From the NCBI GenBank assembly GCA_031769625.1, contig JAUIMM010000088.1:6897501-6961500 (forward strand): a stretch of 64,000 bases of DNA, written 5' to 3'. The notes below the pieces were generated by a model. It worked only from the letters and a program-made list of their open reading frames with translations, made no database searches and was not told where the DNA came from. The position numbers and the translations under genes were made by a program. This document shows positions 1 through 10,013 of this stretch, one piece after another. Each line of letters begins with the position of its first letter. Position 1 is the stretch's first letter. Source of the stretch: Taudactylus pleione. Its lineage: Eukaryota > Chordata > Amphibia > Anura > Myobatrachidae.

Positions 1-160
1 CATTCTATGTATCAAAGAGAATTAAAAGATTAAACCAAGTTTATCAGATCACTAACACTAATATTATTTTATTTCTAATGCTGTGTCTTAAGCCCAGGCT
101 ATGGATAATGTTAAACAATGGCTAATGTTAGCATGGTGTCTTAATAAAGAGGTGCAATAT

Positions 161-345
161 CTATGGATGAGAGGTTCGGTTTTGGCTCGGATTTTCCAGC
201 CAAGTTCGGATCTCAGAACGAGATGAAACACATAATTTTTCTGTGCCAAGATGTCCGTGTGAGATGACGTTTTGCCACGTTCTGAGATCCGAACTTGGCG
301 GGAAGATCTGAGCCAAAACCAAACCGCTCCTCTCTAATATACACA
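161..345. mobile_element. Inverted-repeat MITE
   Basis: The left arm at 169-188 (GAGAGGTTCGGTTTTGGCTC) is mirrored with a small indel by the right arm at about 310-334. A second inner pair, around AGTTCGGATCTCAGAAC and GTTCTGAGATCCGAACT, extends the foldback. The inner word GATGACGTTTTGCC also occurs, inverted, in the leader of the BED-hAT copies at 33.3 and 38.7 kb, so this may be a distant non-autonomous relative. No target duplication could be fixed. Confidence 0.6.
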
Positions 346-949
346 CCAAAATGTAACAAGAAATACAGATGTTTGCCTTAGATATATTTGTGAACATGGT
401 TCTTTTGTGTTCACAATTGAATATCTTATTTGAAAGCAAGGCAGCACCTAGTAGTAACATTATCTTTGTACATAGTAAAGGAAATTAAGTTTTGTAGTTA
501 AATAAAGCAATTATTTTACAGACAATATAGGAAATGTGTGAATGTGACGTGGTATGTTCTCCTCCCCCTCACATAACAGGTGAGTGTCCTTCACATGTTG
601 TGTGTCCCAACTAGCAAAACCTTATGCTTAGTGCTTTAAAGTTGGAATCCATGATACTCATGTGACCTAATCGCCCTGTAGGATCGGGTTCTACTCTTGT
701 AAGTATATATGGGAGGCAGGGCAAGCCCTGGGAAGCCCAAATGGAGATTTCAACGCAGTCCTCACTTTAGGGCTCTGTAGCAGATGCATTCTGTGTTGGC
801 TTTCACTCTGTAGTCATTATGCTATTGTTATAGGGTATAAATGTGTAAGTTATTATGACTGCATATGCAGCAATTGTTATATAGCTAAACTGTAAGTATT
901 TTGCGTTTTTCTTTTTGCTATGTTTGCACTGCTTCTGTTTATGTACTAT
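346..949. other. Anonymous AT-rich DNA
   Basis: I see no gene, long repeat or RNA signature here. Short open frames have no recognisable content. Confidence 0.5.
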
Positions 950-1310
950 GGGCCTGATACAGAGTTGTATGCTAATGCTCCTGTAGCTTCAATTTTCGCA
1001 GCTGTGGATTCAGAAGATATGCTAATGCAACAGCAGCCGGGACTTGTACTGAGACACCCACCAGATCCATCGTAGCTGTCCGCAACTGCACACATACGCA
1101 GCATCGGACCCAGATCATGCAAACATCGACCCTTTCAGTGCGTCTATGGTCACTCAGAATGGCCACTGTAACTCAGATGCCACAGCCATGTTAACTGTGT
1201 ACGGTAATGTACCATGGCGCATGTGCAGTTCGACCCAGACGCATGCACAGTGGCAAAAAATGCTCCATTTGCAAAAACATCAGCATAACATACAGCTCTG
1301 AATCAGGCCC
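950..1310. mobile_element. MITE with GGGCCTGATWCAGAG ends
   Basis: The left end GGGCCTGATACAGAGTTGTA is mirrored at 1285-1310 by a sequence ending CTCTGAATCAGGCCC. The interior is GC-rich relative to its flanks. Similar ends occur near 10504, 22091, 31054, 47022, 56331 and 57050, so this belongs to a large family of small inverted-repeat elements. The open frame on the minus strand inside it is not a gene. Confidence 0.6.
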
Positions 1311-1370
1311 TTAGTTACTGGGTTTTTTCATTGACAGTATTACGACATGATACTAGCATGTAGATACTTA

Positions 1371-1457
1371 GGGGTATATTAACTAAAGTGAGTTTTTAGC
1401 AATGGAGATGTTGCCCATAGCAACCAATCAAATTCTGCTTAACTTTCATTAGTAAAC
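1371..1457. mobile_element. Harbinger-type MITE, left part only
   Basis: The sequence starts GGGGTATATTAACTAAAG after a TTA and carries the inner motif ATAGCAACCAATCA. This matches the left half of the complete element at 9516-10010. The right half is absent: the 42-bp minisatellite begins directly at about 1458. Confidence 0.6.
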
Positions 1458-2215
1458 ATGGATCCAGGGCTTCCTGCAAGAAAATATTCCCTAGTAAGAA
1501 AAAATGTAGGGCTTCCTGCAAGAAAAGATTCCCTACTAAGCATGGATCCAGGGCTTCCTGCAAGAAATATTCCCTAGTAAGAAAGATTTAGGGCTTCCTG
1601 CAAGAAAAGATTCCCTAGTAAGTATGGATCCAGGGCTTCCTGCAAGAAAATATTCCCTAGTAAGCATGGATCCAGAGCTTCCTGCAAGAAAAGATTCCCT
1701 AGTAAGCATGAATCCATGGTTTCCTGCAAGAAAAGATTCCCTAGTAAGAAAGAATTTAGGGCTTCCTGCAAGAAAATATTCCCTAATAAGCATGGATCCA
1801 GGGCTTCCTGCAAGAAAATATTCCCTAATAAGCATGGATCCAGGGCTTCCTGCAAGAAAATATTTCCTAATAAGCAAGGATCCAAGGCTTCCTGCAAGAA
1901 AAGATTCCCTAGTAAAGAAAGAATTTAGGGCTTCCTGCAAGAAAAAAATCCCTAGTAAGCAAGGATCCATTGCTTTCCACAATAAAATATTCCCATGAAG
2001 GAAAGGATTTATTGCTTCCTACCATAATAGATTCCATAGTAAGCCAAAGATCCTGGCCTTTATACAAAAAAATATTCCATAGTAAGCAAGGATCTAGGGC
2101 TTCCTACAAGAAGAGATTCCTAAGTAAGCATAGATCCAGTTCATCCTACAAAATGAGATTCCCTAGTAAGCAAGTATTCAGGCCTTGCTACCAGGCAAGA
2201 GTTCCTAGTGAAGTA
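1458..2215 (+). repeat. 42-bp minisatellite, about 18 units
   Basis: Units read roughly CATGGATCCAGGGCTTCC followed by TGCAAGAAAAKATTCCCTAG and TAAG. The first dozen units are close to identical; units after about 1970 diverge increasingly. Because 42 is a multiple of three, open frames of 70-148 codons appear on both strands, all made of the same 14-residue block. They are read as a by-product of the repeat, not as genes. Confidence 0.9.
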
Positions 2216-4340
2216 CTGTAGCATGAAATGTACCACCAAACTGCTAAAGCACTGTTGTGCTTCTATATTGTACAATAAAATAATTTTTCAGTCAACGCAA
2301 GTCAATACTTTGTTGAAGTACTAAAGCTGTTTAAAGCAAAGACCTTTAGAGATCCATCACTAGAATGAGCTAGTTTGCATATCAAGAGGACAATCCAGCT
2401 TTGAAAAATGTAGATTGTTCCTATTGAATTGGAGGGGCATTTATTTTATGGAAAGAAGAGGCAACCGTGGATTTGTTGATCTTCTAAAATTAAGATTACA
2501 TGTTCTTGTGAAAGAGTATATTTACCATTAATATTAGTCAATGATATATACAATAGTTACAGCACAAAGATGGGTCTTACTTGGTTTAGGAATAACCACA
2601 ATGTTAGTTCTAAGAAGATCTAAAGGAATGCTTTACTTGTCTACCAGAAGGGAATTTGCCAAACAATTCAGGAACAGAAGTCTTTTACAAATCTTACAAC
2701 ATTCTACAGATAAACCACCTGGTATAGGGGGCTTGATGGCTATCATTTATTGACAAACTAATTCCATCACTTCTCCTGAGACTTCTTGGAGTAATGTTGT
2801 TAGGAAGTTGTTAAGCTGAGGAAACACTTATGGTAAAAGTGCTTCATGGAGACAGTGCCTATAAATGTAATTCAAAGACTCTGCAAAGTGAAGTTCTAAA
2901 TAACATTGTAGAATGGTAGGGGGCGTATATAATAATGAGCCTTGAGAATTGTGGGTAAGAGTATCTGACTGCCCATTTGTTTGGGATTTATTCTCTGAGC
3001 TAGCATTGTGTTCTGTATATGCTTCTTGGTGAAGAATTAGTAATCCACGAATATGTTCAGGAGGAGACTGACTTTGTCTCTCTGAGAAGAAAGTGTTGTC
3101 ATGAAATATTTGGCATTACCCTGTTGAGGCTGCTTTTTGGCTATATTTATGATGTGTTAAGTCTTGGTTTCTGATAACCTCTAGTATATCAACCAGGCTC
3201 ACTCCTTGACTATAATTTTCCTGATCATGGACTTGAAAATATTCCAAACAAAAGGGATGGAAACATCAAGTGTGCATCTAATATCAAGCAATTCGTGTAG
3301 GGATTCTTTGAATTTTTGCAAGTGAATTGAATCTTGAATTAGAGTGGGATGTGTCATTCACTTTTGATTCTACAAAATTTCCATCCGTTAAATTAAGTTT
3401 CAAAACAGTTCCTTGGTAAGACTAGTTAATGGGTTGTATACAGATATGCCCTCATACAAGACACCACGTGGGGTGAGAATCCTGGTGTGAGTGAGCCGTC
3501 AGGTCCCATGTGATTATGTCAAGTAAGAAACACATCAAACAGAATACAGATGGTTCAAAAGATCATGTTTTGACATTTGAGAGTTTTGACAGGATTTGAG
3601 AGCTGGGTGTAAACACCTAATGATAATATTAATAATATGGATACTATCTAGCCATGAATAATACCTGCAGCAGTAATACAAATCAATATTTCCTACAGTA
3701 TTTATATGAAGAAGATAGCGAACTTTCCTAGCGTAATCATGTTTATCCATGTGGAAAACAATGGCAGACATGTAAATGGAGGAATACAGACTGTAGTATA
3801 CGTGGCACAACTCTGGGGACAAAAAAAGGATCAACCTACAGTATGTATAATATAAAGAAATAGAATGTGATGGAGCACCAATCACAGCTCCTGTGGAGCT
3901 TTCAAAATAGTCATCATGGTTTCAGCATATTTACTGCTCAGAAATAAGTCCCAGAAATGTTATCCAATTAAACATCTATACTAATGCAAAGAAGCCCAAG
4001 TATATTCATATTCTACAGTAAATTATGTTAATTTATATGAAAATTCTTGTCTACATCTGTGCTCCCTACAGCTGAACCTCAGGATGATCATCCCAGGGGT
4101 CATCGTTAGGACAACTTCAAGTAATAATTTAGATTAGTTGCGATAATCAATGGGAGTTGTTGAAAAAAAAAAATGAATCCAAAGATATAATTGAAAACTA
4201 GTAATCAGCCCATTAGTCTCTATAATTAATATATTGCATGTGACATATGCAACCATATGAATGAGGTCATGATACCAATCTAGAATTCCACTAGAAACAC
4301 TTGCCTGTATACTGCCAATTACACTTTAACATGGCCAATG
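2216..4340. other. Anonymous AT-rich DNA
   Basis: No exon, transposon end or RNA gene could be supported. Short frames at 2541-2753 and 3535-3885 show no known domain. This stretch probably lies in intron 1 of the aquaporin gene or beyond it. Confidence 0.4.
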
Positions 4341-4344
4341 AGCA

Positions 4345-5090
4345 GGGGCGTACTGTAACTAGGTATTTGGAGGGAATCCGTATGATATACCGCCGACCGC
4401 ATGGCGGTTGAAGTCCCGATAGTGGAAGCCCGGAAGGGGTGAAGATCCCTAAGCTAAAAAACTAACCCTATTCTACCCCCTAACCCTAATCCTCCTTTAG
4501 GGGTGCCTAACCCTAACCTTCCCAAGTGCCTAACCCTAACCCCCCCTTCCCTGCAGCCTAAACCTAAGTCTCCCGGGGGGGTGCCAACCCTAACCTCCCC
4601 TTCCCCTAGCCTATCCCTAACCGCCCCGGGGGGATGCCTAACCCTAAATCCCCCCCTGGAGCCCCTAACCTAACCCTCCTTTAGGGGTGCCTAACCCTAA
4701 CCTCCCCCCAAGTGCCTAACCCCCCTTCCCCGCAGCCTAAACCTTTGTCTCCTGGGGGAGTGCCTAACCCTATCCTCTCCCCGGGGGTGCCTAACCCTAA
4801 CCTCCCCTTCCCCTAGCCTAGCCCTAACCCTCCCAGCGGGGGGGTGCCTAAACCTAAATCCCTCCCTGGACCCCCTAACCTAACCCTCCCACCCCTGCAG
4901 CTGTCCGTGCCCGGTCACCCGACTTACCTTCAATCGGTATGCCGGGTGTCAGGCTCCCGGCGTAGGTGTAATGACAGGTGTTGGGATTTTGACGCCTGTC
5001 ATTAGCACCTTGCCGGGATTAGACAGTCAGGAAGCCGGCGGTTGGCATTGCGACCGTCGGCTTCCTGACTGCATCCCATTTGAAGGCCCC
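4345..5090. mobile_element. Element with palindromic arms and telomere-like core
   Basis: The arms contain self-complementary GCCGGCGGTT / AACCGCC-type motifs (4390-4420 and 4930-5070) and end near GACTGCATCCCATTT. The core is a degenerate array of CCTAACCCTAACC blocks. The same architecture appears at 11483-11806 and 13650-13965, and in a variant form at 45700-46015. CAGGGGCGTA at 4345 could be the left end of a separate hAT. Confidence 0.55.
4455..4905. repeat. Degenerate CCCTAA-rich array
   Basis: Blocks of TGCCTAACCCTAACC alternate with runs of C and short G runs, with a loose higher period of roughly 50-100 bp. The hexamer equals the vertebrate telomere repeat, but the blocks are short and interrupted. 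I read this as an element-internal array rather than a former chromosome end. Confidence 0.75.
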
Positions 5091-6190
5091 ATAGCAAAAG
5101 TTTGTCAGGACCCCTATGTACCACCCAGTGGTGAAAATGTATACAACACATTAACATTGACAAGGAAGATGGGCCCCCCTAAGCTCTGGATCCCATAGCA
5201 ACACTTATGCCAATTAGTATGATCTTCACATTCTCTGTAATATGTTTCTGATAGATCACTTCTTTCACATAGCCTAAATGTGTGAAGTATCTAAATTATT
5301 ATTGTTAAATAATGAAGACACAGAATGGGATGAGGGATGAACGTGAATAATAAGTCATACGTGTTGCATAGGAAGTATTGCCAATTGTGTGTCACTGAGC
5401 TCTAATTGTCTTATGTATAATGTCCTCTATGTAATCAGACACAATGTAACAGTTTAAAATCGGGAACATGTGTACAGTTTAAACTCCTTAACGTTTCAAA
5501 GTTAAATATCATCCAGGATCCACTTTATGAATGCCTATGAATAATGTTGGTCCATCTAGTTGTCACCACTTTTTTCTAAACAGGATGATTTTTTCAGTAA
5601 AAGGCTTTTAAAATTTGGCATTCTAACGTTAACATTTAGCAATACATTCTGCAGTCTCCGCCGTTACAAAGAATTTAATTATGTTGTCTAAGAAAACTCT
5701 GAGATATAATCAGGTTCAGCTCCTGGCAATGTTTCTTTTTTGGCTTTTATTGTGTATCTTTCTTATTATTTCTTCATAGTTCAACAATATTTTCACAGAC
5801 ATTAAGTTAGGATGTACAAGCAAATCGCATTATTTTAAATCTCTCGACACATATCACAGGAAAGACTCTCAGTTTATTAACTAGACTAAAAATACTTTTA
5901 CAATACACAGCTATAAGCAAAAGTCACATATTTTTTTGCACTGAGAATATTAAAAGTCAGAGAGATATATTTTTTTGAAATGCACTTTATAGATTACATA
6001 CGTTACAGTTTTCAGACAAAATTTAGCTTTGGATTGTTGTTTGTTTATCCCACTGAGAAAAATCCATTTTGGTTAAAAAAATGCTATTTTCCAATTAAAA
6101 CATCTACAGTATGTGGTTAAAACAAATACAAAAGTTGTCTATGTTATTAAATTATGCATATGGACCAAATTCTGTATTCGCCAGTGGAAC
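5091..6190. other. AT-rich non-coding DNA, probable intron
   Basis: This lies 3' of aquaporin exon 1 on the minus strand, so it should be intron 1. I looked for a second aquaporin exon and for the second NPA motif on the minus strand between 1 and 6600 and found neither. Confidence 0.4.
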
Positions 6191-6216
6191 CGAACTGCAG
6201 AAAGCGCTCCGAATAT

Positions 6217-6223
6217 TATATAT

Positions 6224-6306
<83 letters not shown>
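6217..6306. repeat. TA microsatellite
   Basis: This is a nearly pure TA run with three ATTATA/ATAATA interruptions. It directly abuts the perfect hairpin at 6307-6369. A second TA run lies at about 6458-6486. Confidence 0.95.
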
Positions 6307-6307
<1 letters not shown>

Positions 6308-6369
6308 AGTCCTCAAAGTGAAGGCACTACTCCTTGTATCAAGGAGTAGTGCCTTCACTTTGAGGACTT
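6307..6369. repeat. Perfect 30-bp hairpin
   Basis: The arm at 6307-6336 (AAGTCCTCAAAGTGAAGGCA then CTACTCCTTG) is matched base for base by 6340-6369, with a 3-nt TAT loop. The hairpin sits between two TA microsatellites, about 250 bp inside the presumed aquaporin intron 1. It may be the core of a TA-targeting foldback element or a fresh template-switch palindrome; no transcript evidence is visible. Confidence 0.9.
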
Positions 6370-6453
6370 GTTTGTAGAGGTATCAAATGTGGATACTTCC
6401 ATGAAAGAGCACACCTGGGATGACTATATATGGACAGTGCATAAGCCTACATT

Positions 6454-6489
<36 letters not shown>

Positions 6490-6614
6490 AAACATTGCTG
6501 TAATATTACAATGCTTATCTAAGGTAAGCGTCAGGTGGCCCACCTTGTTTTCTCAGTACCCCCGCGTTGCTAAAGCTGGCACTCCCATACTTATTGCTTG
6601 TTGGTTTGTTGGTA

Positions 6615-6620
6615 ACTTAC
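6615..6620 (-). other. Splice donor of aquaporin exon 1
   Basis: On the minus strand the exon ends GGG followed by GTAAGT, a consensus donor. The frame continues only nine codons past it before a stop, which confirms this as the exon end. Confidence 0.9.
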
Positions 6621-6980
6621 CCCATTAACACCAAAGCTGCCATGAAATTCTGCAGGTGTGAACTCGTAGAGTAAACCAGCGCCGATCGCTGCTCCCAACA
6701 TCTGGGCACAGACGTAACAAACAGCGCGGAAGAGGGAGATCTGAGATGACACCAGGAAAGCCACAGTCACGGCTGGATTCAGATGGGCACCACTGATGTG
6801 CCCCACTGCCTGGACGAGGGTACCTATACCCAGGCCAAAAGTGACGGCGATCTGCAGTACTGATGGTAGGGCTGACGGCCAGCTCATGGTGGAGCCCAGG
6901 CCAAAAAATACAAATAGCAAAGTGCCCAATAGTTCTGCTGCAAATGCCCTTGTGAAGGGCCCAGTGCACATCTCCTTCAT
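6621..6980 (-). CDS. Aquaporin (AQP2/5/6 type), exon 1
   Basis: This exon encodes 120 residues of a major intrinsic protein that forms a water channel in the plasma membrane. Visible landmarks are TM1 (about residues 9-31), TM2 (about 40-60), the first pore half-helix with [12 protein letters not shown] and NPA at 68-70, and TM3 (about 85-107). F48 sits at the position of the AQP2 selectivity-filter phenylalanine. The exon ends exactly after codon 120 (GVNG) at GTAAGT, in phase 0, the known first-exon boundary of human AQP2 and AQP5. The start is the only ATG that gives the family N-terminus and has A at -3. Later exons, which would carry the second NPA, lie at lower coordinates and were not found, so intron 1 appears to run past the window edge. 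The sequence is intermediate between AQP2, AQP5 and AQP6, so I cannot name the paralogue; frogs also have amphibian-specific members. Confidence 0.93.
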
Positions 6981-7089
6981 TGTGAGTAGTTAATGTATCA
7001 ACAGGAAATGATAACCTGGCAGATCCTTTTTCAAATGTTTGCCTTCTCTTGATCTCAATTAATGATATGTGTATGAAGACTGTAACAAA

Positions 7090-7096
7090 TTATATA
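7090..7096 (-). promoter_or_regulatory. Possible TATA box of the aquaporin gene
   Basis: On the minus strand TATATAA lies 110 bp upstream of the ATG, which would place transcription start near 7065 and give an 85-bp leader. The position suits a short aquaporin 5' UTR, but the call rests on this motif alone. Confidence 0.35.
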
Positions 7097-7783
7097 CAAG
7101 ACAGGAAGATTGCAGTGTTACAAGGGGTGGAACCCAGCTCTCAGGTAATAGCTTTCATCCATCATAGGAACAAAACTTTCCAGCTCCAGGCTGCTGCAGT
7201 GACTCCTCCTCCACTGTTATACGTAACATAACTCAGCAGCTGCTCATAAGTGAATATTAATGGCCAGAAGAAGGTGATTCAGTTGTGTGTCCATACAGAT
7301 GTAGTCTATACTAAGAGGACTGTAAGGATAAAAGGGGCTCCGTTACCCTTTTATTTTATTGGCGTAAAATACGCATTTTTGTTCCGCACATGTGCAAAAG
7401 ACTTACACTTGTGTCCTACTGAGGATTCTCTTACATCATACCCTTATAACGCCCTACGCTTAGAGAGGTGGAATGGGGGAGGTAAGGGACGGGTAATCCT
7501 GAGCAGTAAGGGTGTGTTCAATCAAATGCAACTGAGATAGACCTGAACAAAGATGCATTTGTCAGGAGGAGCATCTCTTGCGTGTGCTCGACTGCTGGGG
7601 CAAAATACGCATTGATCATGATGATAATGATGATGCATTTGACTCAACATACACACGTAATTCTGTCTTTTTGGGACACAATTTGCACCTGCCTTTTTGA
7701 GTCCCAAAAGGTGCAAATTCTCTTTTGTGATGTCAGGAACTTCTCTTGTGCAAGTGTACTCAATTATACATCACTAAGGGGTA
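7097..7783. other. Region upstream of the aquaporin exon
   Basis: This is where further promoter elements would be. I see no strong CRE, GC box or CpG cluster. Short frames on both strands have no recognisable content. Confidence 0.4.
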
Positions 7784-7861
7784 TATTTATTAAAGTGTGG
7801 TTTACAGAAGTAGAGATGTTGCTCATAGCAACCAATCAGATTCTAGCTATTATCTACAGGG
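7784..7861. mobile_element. Harbinger-type MITE fragment
   Basis: The sequence begins GGGGTATATTTATTAAAGTG after TAA and contains GCAACCAATCAGATTCTAGC, as in the complete copy at 9516-10010. The right half is replaced by an unrelated interspersed repeat from about 7873. Confidence 0.7.
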
Positions 7862-7872
7862 AAGACACATAT

Positions 7873-8115
7873 TATTATAGGGCAGCACCTTTGCGTGCCT
7901 TTCCTCCTGGTGCTCTGGATTCCTCCAGGGTCCAAAAAACATATTGGTGGGTTAATTGGATTCTGACAAAAAAATGTATCCTAGTTTATATGTATGCATG
8001 TTCGCACATGTGATAGGAAATATAGATTGTAAGCTCCACTGGCCAGATGTGAATGGCCATATATTCTCTAGAAAGTGCTGCTAATGGGTGTGTGCTATAC
8101 AGTTTAAGTAACTGT
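7873..8115 (+). repeat. Interspersed repeat with TAGATTGTAAGCTCC block
   Basis: The order of motifs is CTCCAGGGTCCAAAAAACAT, TTGGTGGGTTAATTGG, then ATAGATTGTAAGCTCC. I recognise this order from a repeat that is widespread in frog and fish intergenic DNA, but cannot assign its class without a library search. Confidence 0.5.
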
Positions 8116-8336
8116 TAATAACAAATACACTTATTGAGCCATCCCATGTTGGACTTTGGCAGTAAGGCATGTTTCTAGGCATACTTCAAGAAATAAAGGC
8201 AGAATTGATGTCCCCTTATCCTCATCAACAGCTTAAGGAATGGGATTAAACCAAATTGTATTTTAGGAGAAGAGCATAACTGAAGGGAGTGATCCTAAAG
8301 TCTAAGTAGGTTGGACTTTATAATAACAGCTTTCAG

Positions 8337-9150
8337 GTCTGATTCCACGTCGGACTTAGCCTTGTCTGCAGGGCCATAACAGGGTTTAAATGTGGCCTGT
8401 GCGAGCCCGTATACTTAGCGCCGAAGTCATGACGTTGGAAGCATGACGTCATTACGTTGCACGATGGGGGCAGCGCAGGCAGCACCAGTAAGTGCAGCAC
8501 TGACTTGAAGCATCCTCAGGACGTTCTAGATCAGCTGCACACACTGCAGGCCTGTCTGCAGCATCTAAAGGACACTCCGGCGGTGCCGAAGCAGGGATCC
8601 TGGCTGCAGGGTGCTATTCCAGGCACCCTGATAGCTAGAAGCAAGGGCCGTGGGGCGACGATCATGCCATCCACAAAGCCCTGCGCCATGCTTGTTTGTA
8701 CCTGCACCTTTATGCAAATGCAGTCCAAAGCCCTCCCCTGGTGTACATCCGTGCTTCTGAATATGCTAGGACTGAGACATCCACTTTCACTTTCTGTATA
8801 CGCTGAAATACCACTTGGTGCATCTTTATTTGCACCATCCATTGCACCATCGAAAGCGGCACCAGCCCTGTGGCAGGTGCAGATCAGCCGTCTGAATATG
8901 GCCTCCGATGTGAGCAGTTGTGCGACTCTGTGTGCATCCACTCTCCGTAATACACCCCTGACACTGCCATGACATGACCATAAGACGGACCATCTCCGCC
9001 ACCGCCCAGGAACGCTCAATACATTTTCAAAAACATTTCTGAGTAGGTCCATCTCCTGTTCGCCTCAGTCGCAACTCTGACTCTGTGCACACACTGTTAG
9101 AATGCATGCTCAGAAGAAAAAAATTTTGTTCTAATCAGAATCAGGTCCTT
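8337..9150. repeat. GC-rich composite repeat
   Basis: The left part (CAGGGCCATAACAGGG at about 8371, then GGCTGCAGGGTGCTATTCCA) resembles the hAT element at 62160-62465. The right part ends with GAATCAGGTCC, like the inverted-repeat family at 950-1310. Overlapping long frames on both strands (about 171 and 173 codons) lack domains and reflect GC content. The borders are approximate. Confidence 0.45.
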
Positions 9151-9515
9151 AATGTTCTCATGTGCACTTTAATGTATCTTTTACCATCTTCTTATATATG
9201 ACAAGCATACTGTACTGTACTCTGTAGCACTTTATAACTGGTAAATAGCACAGTAATAAAACAATACTGAGAAGAGTGCTCTGATCACAAGCTTGTAATT
9301 ATTGTCCAAAGACGGGATAAGGAGTGTACAGCTTAGCGCATAAGAATTGCTTGTCTGCATTCTTGAAACTTTATAAATGAGCCTAAATGTTTAAGTAAAC
9401 TCTTAGGTTCACTTCTTTAGTATATGGAAGGGCAGTGTTCTGTAACAACATTTACACATATACAGTACAGTATGCGGGCCATTCATGTCACAATGTTTTC
9501 AATATGAGACACTAA

Positions 9516-10010
9516 GGGGTATATTTACTAAAGTGCGGGTTTTTCGAAGTGAAGTTGTTGCTCCTAGCAACCAATCAGATTCTACTTATCATTTAGCTAG
9601 TACCTTCTAGAAAATAATAGCTAGAATCTGAGTGATTGCTATGGGCAACATCTCCACTCAGGGGTGTTTCAAGAGAGTAGGAGGCCCGTGTTCATTCTCT
9701 GTCCGGGGCCCCCTCCTCTCTCTCTCCGGCGGCCGGCTGCGCACTGGTAGACTCTGGGCACTAGGGTGTGCCCAGAGTCTACAGCGCATGCGCAGATCAC
9801 CAGGAAAATGGAGCCATGGCCATTTTCCCGGTGTTTCCCTACTGCACTTGCGCAAAACGCCAAGAAAATGGCCACAGCAGCGATTTTGACAGCACTGATA
9901 CCGGCGCCGATGTGGGACTCCGGTGGCAGAGTGGTAACCACACCCTGCACCCATTATAGAAACGCCCCAGTCTCCACTTCTATAAAGCCGCACTTTAGTA
10001 AATATACCTC
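9516..10010. mobile_element. PIF/Harbinger-type MITE, complete, interrupted
   Basis: The ends GGGGTATATTTACTAAAGTG and CACTTTAGTAAATATACCTC are inverted repeats flanked by TAA (9513-9515 and 10011-10013), the 3-bp TWA duplication typical of Harbinger elements. The inner arms carry GCAACCAATCAGATTCTA and a mirrored TAGAATCTGAGTGATTGC. A separate hAT sits inside at 9659-9970. Confidence 0.85.
9659..9970 (-). mobile_element. Non-autonomous hAT (CAGGGGCGT family), nested
   Basis: It starts CAGGGGTGTTTC and ends GAAACGCCCCAG, flanked by a perfect 8-bp duplication TCTCCACT (9651-9658 and 9971-9978), the hAT hallmark. The interior contains CTAGGGTGTGCCCAGAGTCT and matches the element at 58229-58597 in inverse orientation. 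It encodes nothing. Confidence 0.92.
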
Positions 10011-10013
10011 TAA

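Noticed and set aside
1536..1998. Overlapping frames of 107, 124 and 148 codons on both strands
   Set aside because: All are translations of the 42-bp minisatellite in different frames.
1458..2215. CRISPR-like array
   Set aside because: Repeats are contiguous without unique spacers, and the genome is clearly vertebrate.
4455..4905. Chromosome-fusion telomere remnant
   Set aside because: The CCCTAA blocks are short and interrupted, and the same layout occurs inside three other small elements in the window.
1..6600. Remaining aquaporin exons on the minus strand
   Set aside because: I looked for a second NPA motif and exon-2-like sequence and found none; the intron probably exceeds the window.
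6591..6620. Aquaporin frame extension of nine codons (VSYQQTNKQ)
   Set aside because: It begins with a consensus GTAAGT donor and reads into intron, as in related genes.
8457..9052. Two long overlapping frames (171 and 173 codons)
   Set aside because: They overlap on opposite strands in a GC-rich composite repeat and have no domain.
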